Source: Clostridiaceae bacterium
Lineage (GTDB): Bacteria; Bacillota; Clostridia; Monoglobales; Firm-18
DNA: 5,458 nucleotides
NCBI GenBank assembly: GCA_012511915.1
Contig: JAAZFB010000006.1
Coordinates: 1 to 5,458 of the forward strand
Reading direction: 5' to 3'
Part shown: piece by piece, positions 1-5,394 of the stretch
How positions within the stretch are numbered: the stretch's first letter is position 1
Layout: every line of letters begins with the position of its first letter
Program-made: the position numbers and the translations under genes
The notes under the pieces: model-generated
Seen by the model: only the letters and a program-made list of their open reading frames with translations
Database searches by the model: none
What the model was told of the DNA's origin: nothing

Positions 1-93
1 AAGAAAATTCAACAGGACGGGATTGATAAATCCCTGTCCGGTCTTACAACACTTGACGAAATTCACCGTGTTGTATATTTTGAAAATTTATAG
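1..93 (+). CDS. GspE/PilB-type secretion/pilus assembly ATPase, C-terminal end only
   Basis: Frame 1 is open from the left edge to the TAG at 91-93 and encodes the last 30 residues of a protein whose start lies outside the window. The tail reads DGIDKSLSGLTTLDEIHRVV followed by YFENL. The G-x-T-T-L-D-E-[IV]-x-R-V-V pattern is the usual C-terminal signature of GspE/PilB assembly ATPases, the hexameric cytoplasmic motors that power pilin extrusion. No catalytic motif (Walker A/B, Asp box, zinc-binding cysteines) is in view. Its place directly ahead of pilM, with 8 bp between them, fits the common pilB-pilM-pilN-pilO-pilC order. A PilT-type retraction ATPase is the alternative, but the GLTTLDE signature favours PilB/GspE. 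Confidence 0.75.
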   Translation, partial: KKIQQDGIDKSLSGLTTLDEIHRVVYFENL

Positions 94-101
94 GAGGGCA
101 T

Positions 102-1187
102 ATGGATTTTTTAATAAAGAAAAACATAATTAAGAAAAGCAAGGTTATTGTTGATATTGGCAGTAAATATATCAAGATTTTAGAGGTGCATTATGCAGGC
201 AAAAAAGTAACAATTACCAATGCACAAAAAATAGACAGCACCACCATGTTTCAAGATGATATTAACTATACGGATATTGCACAAGCGGTTAGTGAAGTGG
301 TAAATACAAACAAAAAGCATGAGGTGTCCGTTTCTCTCCCTGCCCATTTGGTTGAATCAAAAATTGTTACCGTTAAAAACAAAAAACAAACCGACATTCC
401 AAAACTGATGGAAAAGGAATACTCCGCAATGGGTCGAGTTTCGCCTCTAACGCATATTCTTGATTATGCCTATTTAGGCAAAAAGGAAGAAAACAGCGAC
501 ACCGTGCATTATTGTTTAATTTCAGCCGTGCATAAGAATACCATGGAGCAGCTTGTGGAAGGCTTTGAGAAATATGGCTTGAAAATTACAACCGTTACCT
601 TTCCTACTTACAATATGATTTGCCTGTCCAGCCTTTATTACAACGATTATGAAAATTTAAACAGGCTTATGATTGACTTTGGCAATAGCGGTACGAGAGT
701 GGTTGCCTTTTCAGGCGGCATTCCCGTATATGCAAGAAACCTTGATATTGGTTTTCAAACCTATGTGGAAAAACTTGGTGCCAAGCAGAATTTGGTTGGA
801 ACACCTGATATTATTAAGGCATTAACAAATGCTGGTGAAATGAGTCTACTGGAAAATCAGCAGACACAGCAATATTTTAATCAGCTTGATAAAGGTGTGT
901 ATTATGAATCTATTGACCATGTAAGTAGCAGGCTGATTGGAGAGCTGGAGCGTATTATAGAGCTTTGCGAACATAACGGGATTGGCATTACAAAAATAAT
1001 CTATGGCGGCTCTGTCATAAACGGTTTTGATAAAAGGCTAAAGCATCTTGGTTTTGAGGTCGAAAAATTCGATTTGGATATGTGCGACGATATGCAAGCA
1101 AAGGATTTTCTGCTTTGGATTGAGGAAATAAGCGTGGGTAGCCTTTACTATAATGCGTTAGGGCTTGCCGTTAGTACCATGTTGTAA
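102..1187 (+). CDS. pilM: Type IV pilus assembly protein PilM (actin-like ATP-binding protein)
   Basis: This encodes a 361-residue cytoplasmic protein with no signal peptide or membrane segment. It has the actin/FtsA-like fold signatures of the PilM family. A phosphate-1 type motif VDIGSKYIKILE lies at residues 17-28 (Asp18, Gly20). A phosphate-2 type motif IDFGNSGTRVV lies at 191-201 (Asp192, Gly194). An adenosine-type motif IIYGGSVINGF lies at 299-309, and a closing NALGLAV at 351-357. In characterised systems PilM binds ATP and the short cytoplasmic N-terminus of PilN, linking the membrane PilN/PilO complex to the PilB/PilC motor. The length is typical of the family. The ATG at 102 follows an AGGAGGG ribosome binding site (92-98) that overlaps the stop of the preceding ATPase gene, so the two are translationally linked. 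Sequence identity to well-studied PilM proteins looks modest, but motif order and gene context make the call firm. Confidence 0.9.
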   Translation: MDFLIKKNIIKKSKVIVDIGSKYIKILEVHYAGKKVTITNAQKIDSTTMFQDDINYTDIAQAVSEVVNTNKKHEVSVSLPAHLVESKIVTVKNKKQTDIPKLMEKEYSAMGRVSPLTHILDYAYLGKKEENSDTVHYCLISAVHKNTMEQLVEGFEKYGLKITTVTFPTYNMICLSSLYYNDYENLNRLMIDFGNSGTRVVAFSGGIPVYARNLDIGFQTYVEKLGAKQNLVGTPDIIKALTNAGEMSLLENQQTQQYFNQLDKGVYYESIDHVSSRLIGELERIIELCEHNGIGITKIIYGGSVINGFDKRLKHLGFEVEKFDLDMCDDMQAKDFLLWIEEISVGSLYYNALGLAVSTML

Positions 1188-1201
1188 AGGGAGGGATTGT
1201 A

Positions 1202-1831
1202 TTGCAGGGAAATAAAAAATTAAACCTATTGCCGCTTTCGGTAAAGAACAAATATATCAATAAATATCTTATCTATGCCGCAAGCCTTATTTGCGGCATT
1301 TGTATCTTGGCTTTGTTGGTACAATATATAGGCATGGCATTTTTACAATATAATATTAAAAAAATCGGAAAGGCGAACACCGAATATAATAATGAAAAGG
1401 CTAAGATAGAGATTTTACAAAGTGCCATTGACGAGCATAAAACCTTTTTGCAGGACTATGAAAACGGTGGGTTCCCAATCTCCCGCTTTATGCACGATGT
1501 TCATCTACATAAGCCATATACGGTATCCATCATTTCCATTGATTCGCAGGATAGGCTAATGAAAATTGCAGAAACAACAGAAACATCTTCCGACGATACC
1601 GAGGAACAACCTGAAAATGAGCCTGTCACTAATGTCAACGATTTAATCGGAGAGGAAATTATTATCCGTGGGCATGGGAAAAACAGCGAAGATATTTCAA
1701 GGTTTATCTATCAAATTTCAAGGCTTAGTTATATTCAAAGTGCCAATATTACAGCAATTGAACAACATTTATTAAATGACGAGCCGGAAAGTATCTTTGA
1801 AATAACCGTGATTGGAGGTGCAATAAATTGA
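1202..1831 (+). CDS. pilN: Type IV pilus assembly protein PilN (PilM-binding bitopic membrane protein)
   Basis: This encodes a 209-residue bitopic protein. The N-terminus carries LNLLPLS (residues 7-13), matching the conserved I/L-N-L-L-P peptide by which PilN docks into PilM. One hydrophobic transmembrane segment follows (about 22-46), then a helical stretch (about 50-85) likely to form a coiled coil with PilO, then a periplasm-type/extracellular domain. An acidic, Glu/Asp/Thr-rich linker (about 122-142) precedes the conserved IIIRGHGKNSEDISRFIYQI block (153-172), which corresponds to the G-x-A-x-S family motif of the ferredoxin-like domain. The TTG start at 1202 is chosen because AAGGGAGGG (1187-1195) sits 6 nt upstream and the LLP motif must be near the N-terminus. 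No ATG fits: the first in-frame Met (residue 45) lies within the membrane segment. The stop overlaps the start of the next gene by 4 bp. Confidence 0.85.
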   Translation: MQGNKKLNLLPLSVKNKYINKYLIYAASLICGICILALLVQYIGMAFLQYNIKKIGKANTEYNNEKAKIEILQSAIDEHKTFLQDYENGGFPISRFMHDVHLHKPYTVSIISIDSQDRLMKIAETTETSSDDTEEQPENEPVTNVNDLIGEEIIIRGHGKNSEDISRFIYQISRLSYIQSANITAIEQHLLNDEPESIFEITVIGGAIN

Positions 1832-2511
1832 AGCTAACAGTGCGTGATAAGGTAATTATTTTAATTCTGCTCTTAGTTATGGTGATTTACGGCGGTTATC
1901 AAATGCTTTGGTTGCCCCTTGGCACAAAAATATCTAAGCTTGAAATCACAAAATCGCAAATTGAGGGGTTGACCGCTGACATTACACCACTTTTAAAGCA
2001 AAGTGAAGCACTTCGTGCCGAGCAAAGTAGGCTTGAAAAATCCGTTGATGACATAAAAACAACGCAATCTAAGACTTTAGCAAAGGAAGAGTTTTTAGTG
2101 TACCTTGGAAAATCTGCCGCGTCAAATGGTGTAAAACATTTATCCTTTAATGATTTCGGATTCGAAGAAAACGGTGGGATTTACAAAGCTAAATTTGATT
2201 TTGAAATACAGGGTGGTGCCACAAATATTAACAGCATTTTATCTGCCATTGACCAAATGGATGTGAAATACAGCGTATCTTCTCTCTCATATCGACAGGC
2301 AAAGGATTATGACTATTTAAGGCGGTTTTTTGATAGCATGACAAAACTACCGTGGTATCAAACGGCAGAAGAACAGCAGGAGGAAATTCAAGAGCCTTCG
2401 GATGAATCTATTTCAAATAATGACATGAGGTTAGCGGTGACCGTTAGCTTTTTCATGTTTGAAAAGCCGGATAGTTCAAACAGCTTTATGGCACAATCGG
2501 AGGGGATTTAA
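1828..2511 (+). CDS. pilO: PilO-like type IV pilus alignment protein
   Basis: This encodes a 227-residue bitopic protein with a short cytoplasmic N-terminus, one transmembrane segment (about 8-29) and a predicted coiled-coil region (about 33-82, rich in Lys/Glu/Gln with spaced Leu/Ile). A compact domain follows, with alternating hydrophobic strands such as YKAKFDFEIQG (119-129) and LAVTVSFFMF (202-211). This is the architecture of PilO, which forms the heterodimer with PilN in the membrane alignment subcomplex. The primary sequence is poorly conserved in this family, so the call leans on topology and position after pilN. The start is TTG within TTGA, overlapping the pilN stop (1829-1831), and GGAGGTG (1814-1820) serves as ribosome binding site. 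An acidic patch (about 180-195, EEQQEEIQEPSDE) interrupts the last part of the domain. No pilP or pilQ follows, consistent with a cell lacking an outer membrane. Confidence 0.8.
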   Translation: MKLTVRDKVIILILLLVMVIYGGYQMLWLPLGTKISKLEITKSQIEGLTADITPLLKQSEALRAEQSRLEKSVDDIKTTQSKTLAKEEFLVYLGKSAASNGVKHLSFNDFGFEENGGIYKAKFDFEIQGGATNINSILSAIDQMDVKYSVSSLSYRQAKDYDYLRRFFDSMTKLPWYQTAEEQQEEIQEPSDESISNNDMRLAVTVSFFMFEKPDSSNSFMAQSEGI

Positions 2512-3725
2512 TGGAGTATTTTGAATATAAGGTGCGAAATGCTGTAAGTGGAAAAGTGTCAAAGGGAATTATGACAGCAGATGATTTGGAATCCGCAGTA
2601 GACACCTTAAAGCGGCGTGGTGAAAACATTGTAGAGATTGATTATTTAAAGGATTTTATGAATTTAAGGAAACTATCCTTTTCCCTCTCCACCCGTATCA
2701 GCAAGAAAATAGCAGCTGAATTTTACACCATGTTATCCTTTATGTTGGAAGCCGGAATGTCCCTCCATGAATCGCTTATAACCATACGGGATTCCAGTAT
2801 CAGTAAAAAGTTAAAACGATTGTCAAGTGTAACCGCCGATGAGGTGCGAAAAGGCGAAGCACTTAGCGGAGCTATGAAAAGGTCGGGACTATTTCCCCAC
2901 GCAAGCACCGAGCAAATTCGGGCAGGCGAGGAATCCGGCACAGTAACCACAGCATTAACGAGGCTTATTTCACAAACGGAAAAGGAACTGGAGTTTACGG
3001 GAAAACTTAAAAATGCAATGGTATATCCCATTGTTATTTGCATTGTGATGGTGGCTGTGCTTTGGGTACTGATGACGGTTGTGGTGCCTTCCCTTTCCGC
3101 AACACTGATTGAAATGGGCGGAGAGCTACCCCTTATCACTAAGATTGTGATAGGCACATCCAACTTTATGTCGGCGGCTACTCCTTATTTAATTATTTTG
3201 ATGGTAGCAGGAATTATTACATACAAAATACTCATTAAAAACAGCAGTATAAAGTACAAGGTTGATGCCAATAAACTTAAAATTCCTATTGTGGGAGCCA
3301 TGCTTGAAAAAATTGAGTTAAGCCGCTTTTGCCGAAACCTTTCAGCAATGCAGGCAAGCGGAATCACTTTGGTAACATCACTTAAAATTGTGGATGCCGC
3401 AATTAAAAACACCAATATATCAAGAGCCATTCAAAAGGCTTGTAGGCTGATTGAAATATCCGGCATGAACTTAGGTACAGCCCTATCAAAGTCAGGCAAT
3501 TTTCCAAGTTTAATGTTACAACTTATTGAAGTGGGTATTTCCTCCGGACAGATCTGTGATGTTTTAGATAAAATCGCTCTGCAATATGAAAAGGAAGTAG
3601 ATTTTAGCTTAAAGCGAGTAACAAGCCTTATTGAGCCGATTATGATTGTTATAGTAGGACTATTAGCCGGAACGGTTGTTGTATCAATCTTTATCCCGAT
3701 GTTTTCCATCGCAGGGCAGTTTTAG
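2511..3725 (+). CDS. pilC: PilC/GspF-family inner-membrane platform protein of type IV pilus assembly
   Basis: This encodes 404 residues, the normal length for PilC/GspF. The protein sits in the cytoplasmic membrane and transmits the ATPase stroke to the growing pilin helix. The N-terminal 60 residues are the usual soluble start (YEYKV-type opening, here FEYKVRNAVSGKVSKG). Two tandem T2SSF domains follow, at about 68-192 and 270-393. Domain 1 shows FYTMLSFMLEAGMSLHESL (71-89) and AGEESGT (138-144). Domain 2 shows NLSAMQASGITLVTSL (276-291) and VGISSGQICDVLDKIA (341-356). Three hydrophobic segments are visible, at about 170-193, 222-242 and 372-396, the standard topology. In domain 2 the expected GE-x-[ST]-G motif reads GISSG, so the glutamate is missing. 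The ATG at 2511 follows GGAGGGG (2499-2505) and overlaps the pilO TAA by one base. It is the last pilus gene in view. Confidence 0.92.
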   Translation: MEYFEYKVRNAVSGKVSKGIMTADDLESAVDTLKRRGENIVEIDYLKDFMNLRKLSFSLSTRISKKIAAEFYTMLSFMLEAGMSLHESLITIRDSSISKKLKRLSSVTADEVRKGEALSGAMKRSGLFPHASTEQIRAGEESGTVTTALTRLISQTEKELEFTGKLKNAMVYPIVICIVMVAVLWVLMTVVVPSLSATLIEMGGELPLITKIVIGTSNFMSAATPYLIILMVAGIITYKILIKNSSIKYKVDANKLKIPIVGAMLEKIELSRFCRNLSAMQASGITLVTSLKIVDAAIKNTNISRAIQKACRLIEISGMNLGTALSKSGNFPSLMLQLIEVGISSGQICDVLDKIALQYEKEVDFSLKRVTSLIEPIMIVIVGLLAGTVVVSIFIPMFSIAGQF

Positions 3726-3746
3726 GTAACTTAAAATTGCCTAAAA
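3720..3746. repeat. Inverted repeat spanning the pilC stop codon
   Basis: TTTTAGGTAA (3720-3729) faces TTGCCTAAAA (3737-3746) across a 7-nt spacer. The 10-bp arms contain one T/G mismatch that would be a wobble pair in RNA. The left arm contains the pilC TAG. No T-run follows on the + strand (CGAAAAAATA comes next), so it is a poor intrinsic terminator. It may be an mRNA 3'-end stabilising hairpin or a protein binding or insertion site. Confidence 0.5.
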
Positions 3747-3794
3747 CGAAAAAATACCCACAGTTTATGACCAAAACCTTGAATAAAACAAGAA

Positions 3795-3828
3795 AAAGGT
3801 GGTTGCACTGAATTGTGCAATCACCTTT
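3795..3828. terminator. Strong stem-loop, probable bidirectional terminator after the pilus genes
   Basis: AAAGGTGGTTGCAC (3795-3808) pairs with GTGCAATCACCTTT (3815-3828) over 14 bp with a single G/T wobble and a 6-nt TGAATT loop. Read on the + strand it is followed by TTTCCTCC, a weak tail. Read on the - strand it is followed by TTTTTCTTGTTTTATT, a better U-rich tail. It probably separates pilus transcription from the downstream efflux gene. Whether it truly ends the pilus message is inferred. Confidence 0.65.
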
Positions 3829-3870
3829 CCTCCACTTTAATAATACCACAAATATTCAACAAAAACAAGA

Positions 3871-3900
3871 CTGTTTTTAGGAATTAAGTTGTGCTATACT
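3871..3900 (+). promoter_or_regulatory. Probable extended -10 promoter for the MFS efflux gene
   Basis: TGCTATACT (3892-3900) is a good extended -10 element (TG-n-TATACT). About 17 bp upstream the best -35 match is the weak TGTTTT (3872-3877), which extended -10 promoters tolerate. Transcription would start near 3906-3908, giving a leader of roughly 80 nt before the MFS start codon. The position, after the stem-loop and ahead of an isolated gene, supports the call. Confidence 0.55.
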
Positions 3901-3948
3901 CTTTGAAGGTAGTGAATTAGAAGATATATTTTCTACTAAATAAAGAGT
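3898..3948. promoter_or_regulatory. Nested inverted repeat around the presumed transcription start (candidate operator or leader hairpin)
   Basis: The outer arms are ACTCTTT (3898-3904) and AAAGAGT (3942-3948), a perfect 7-bp match. The next pair inward is TAGT (3910-3913) with ACTA (3935-3938). At the centre is TAGAAGATATATTTTCTA (3918-3935), an 18-bp palindrome with one mismatched base pair. The left outer arm overlaps the -10 hexamer. If the start is near 3907, the outer arms cannot both be in the RNA, so a DNA operator for a repressor is at least as likely as an RNA structure. No regulator gene is in view. Confidence 0.4.
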
Positions 3949-3954
3949 GAGCTT

Positions 3955-3969
3955 ATGACTATGTCTTAG
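3955..3969 (+). CDS. Possible four-codon leader peptide MTMS ahead of the MFS gene
   Basis: ATG ACT ATG TCT TAG lies 17 bp before the MFS start codon, preceded by the weak purine stretch AAAGAGTGAG (3942-3951). Some macrolide resistance genes have very short leader peptides controlling expression, so it is recorded. So short an ORF can easily occur by chance, and no ribosome-stalling motif or competing hairpin pair is evident. Confidence 0.15.
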   Translation: MTMS

Positions 3970-3986
3970 GCTGAAACGGAGGATAT

Positions 3987-5243
3987 ATGACCAAGAACTG
4001 GAAAAGACAATTTGCAACTATATATGCTGGGCAGGCGTTTTCCTTATTGGGGTCTGCGGCTGTTCAATTCGCTGTCATCTGGTGGCTGACCATCCAAACG
4101 GAATCTGCCATCACACTGACCATTGCATCCATCTTTGCCTTTTTGCCCAATTTGCTGATTGGCCCGTTTGCCGGAGTGTTCATCGACCGTTACAATCGCC
4201 GCACTGTCATGATTGCCGCCGATGGATTGGTAGCAATCAGCAGCGTTATTCTTGGGGCGGCGTTTTTATTGACCGAAGCTCCACCCGTATGGTTCATCTA
4301 CCTCATTTTGTTTGCGAGAGGACTTGGAAATACCTTTCATGGTCCTGCAATGCAGGCTGCCATCCCCATGCTTGTGCCGACCGAAATGCTTACCAAGGCT
4401 GGGGGCTGGGGTAACCTGATAAGCTCCCTTTCCAATATGCTTGGACCGTTAATTGGGGCGGCACTGCTGGCGTTTTTGCCTATTGCAAGTATTATGCTGC
4501 TTGATATTGCAGGCGCTGCTTTTGCTATTGTCAGCTTGCTGTTTGTGACGATTCCTGACATTCCGCAGACAAGCGAGAAGGTACGGGTTTTCCTTAATTT
4601 AAAGCTGGGCTTGCAAGCCATGAGAGGCAATAAGCCTTTTATGGCGGCATTTGTGCCGTTGGTATTCAATAATTTGCTGTATATCCCCTTGGTGTCACTG
4701 TTACCGTTGTTGGTACGCACTCATTTTATGGGGGGAGCGTGGCATAATAGCGTTGTGCAGTTTACCTACGCCGCCGGGCTGCTGTTTTCTTCGGTCATCA
4801 TTGGCATATGGGGCGGCATGAAGAAGCGGTTTCTCATGGTGTCAATTGCAATCGGTATTGTTGGTGTGGTTTCGCTTATGAGTGGAGCGCTGCCGTCCGG
4901 CGGGTTTTGGGTATTCGCCATATGCTGCTTTTTAATGGGTAGTTCCGGCACGTTTATCGGCGTTCCGTTTATGGCATATGCACAGGAAAGCTTCCCCCCT
5001 GAAAAACTGGGAAAAGTCTTTTCAATGTGGTTTACAACTATGTCACTGGCAATGCCTGTTGGCTTGCTGGCAGCAGGTCCGGTTAGTGAAGCTATCGGCG
5101 TAGACAAGTGGTTCCTTTGGTCAGGTATTGCTTTGGTGGCTATTGCCATTTATTTTCGCCTAAGAACAAAGGCTTATGACAACGAAACGATGAAGCCGAA
5201 AGCAGCGCATATGGAAAACAATAGCGACAGGGGAACGTTTTAG
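3987..5243 (+). CDS. MFS drug-efflux transporter, Mef/DHA3-like
   Basis: This encodes a 418-residue polytopic membrane protein with about 12 hydrophobic segments and a hydrophilic C-terminal tail (from about 394). The opening NWKRQFATIYAGQAFSLLGS resembles the start of Mef-type macrolide efflux proteins. The loop after the second segment, GPFAGVFIDRYNRR (59-72), is the MFS motif A equivalent, with Asp67, Arg68, Arg71 and Arg72. LLDIAGAAFAIV (171-182) and YAQESFPPEKLGKVFSM (331-347) also match the DHA3 drug:proton antiporter pattern. It likely exports a hydrophobic drug using the proton gradient, but the substrate cannot be read from sequence. Tetracycline or macrolide export are the main options, and conserved membrane-embedded acidic residues of the TetA(P) type are not obvious in the early helices. 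The ATG at 3987 follows GGAGG (3978-3982). The gene is more G+C-rich than the pilus genes, stands alone between two hairpin structures, and is probably acquired. Confidence 0.85.
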   Translation: MTKNWKRQFATIYAGQAFSLLGSAAVQFAVIWWLTIQTESAITLTIASIFAFLPNLLIGPFAGVFIDRYNRRTVMIAADGLVAISSVILGAAFLLTEAPPVWFIYLILFARGLGNTFHGPAMQAAIPMLVPTEMLTKAGGWGNLISSLSNMLGPLIGAALLAFLPIASIMLLDIAGAAFAIVSLLFVTIPDIPQTSEKVRVFLNLKLGLQAMRGNKPFMAAFVPLVFNNLLYIPLVSLLPLLVRTHFMGGAWHNSVVQFTYAAGLLFSSVIIGIWGGMKKRFLMVSIAIGIVGVVSLMSGALPSGGFWVFAICCFLMGSSGTFIGVPFMAYAQESFPPEKLGKVFSMWFTTMSLAMPVGLLAAGPVSEAIGVDKWFLWSGIALVAIAIYFRLRTKAYDNETMKPKAAHMENNSDRGTF

Positions 5244-5294
5244 TTAGATTCTAAATAGTGAGCCAATGAAAGCCTACTCAATCAAATGACCATT

Positions 5295-5330
5295 AAGCTA
5301 TCTCATTTTTATGAGGTGGCTTTTTTGTTT
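5295..5330 (+). terminator. Intrinsic terminator after the MFS gene
   Basis: AAGCTATCTCAT (5295-5306) pairs with ATGAGGTGGCTT (5311-5322) over 12 bp, including two G/T wobbles, around a TTTT loop. A T-run and GTTT tail (to 5330) follow directly. It sits 51 bp past the MFS stop and should end that transcript, or act as the first of two attenuators for the next gene. Confidence 0.85.
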
Positions 5331-5352
5331 GAAACTGTAGATAAGATACCGG

Positions 5353-5394
5353 AGCATAACCTTAATTTTTTGAAATGAAGGGGGTGCTTTTTTT
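5353..5394 (+). terminator. Terminator-like attenuator in the leader of the next gene
   Basis: AGCATAACCTT (5353-5363) pairs with AAGGGGGTGCT (5378-5388) as a 5-bp outer stem (one wobble) and a 4-bp inner stem separated by an AA/GG mismatch, with a 14-nt A/T-rich loop. A run of seven T (5388-5394) follows. It lies about 55 nt before a strong ribosome binding site at the window edge, so it would control read-through into the downstream gene. This is how leaders of tet(M)-group ribosomal-protection genes are described. The regulatory role here is inferred. Confidence 0.6.

Noticed and set aside
2723..3709. Open frames on the minus strand opposite pilC (81 to 146 codons)
   Set aside because: They lie wholly within the well-supported pilC gene, lack ribosome binding sites and show no recognisable motifs. 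They are antisense shadows.
3767..3811. 14-codon ORF starting ATG ACC AAA in the pilC-MFS gap
   Set aside because: There is no ribosome binding site upstream, and it runs straight into the terminator-like hairpin arm. Its length is what chance would give.
3785..3870. Nine-base direct repeat AAAACAAGA at 3785-3793 and 3862-3870, as a possible target-site duplication
   Set aside because: It is short and A-rich, and the enclosed 68 bp contain no transposase or terminal inverted repeats, so chance is the better explanation.
4082..5149. Alternative + and - frames inside the MFS gene
   Set aside because: They overlap a clear 12-segment transporter reading frame, and their translations show no family features.
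5266..5289. 7-codon ORF (MKAYSIK) between the MFS stop and the terminator
   Set aside because: It has no credible ribosome binding site or promoter, and no alternative hairpin that its translation would control. It is too short to support as a leader peptide.
5327..5335. GTTTGAAAC, resembling a CRISPR repeat end
   Set aside because: It is a single occurrence with no spaced repeats. It is simply the tail of the terminator.
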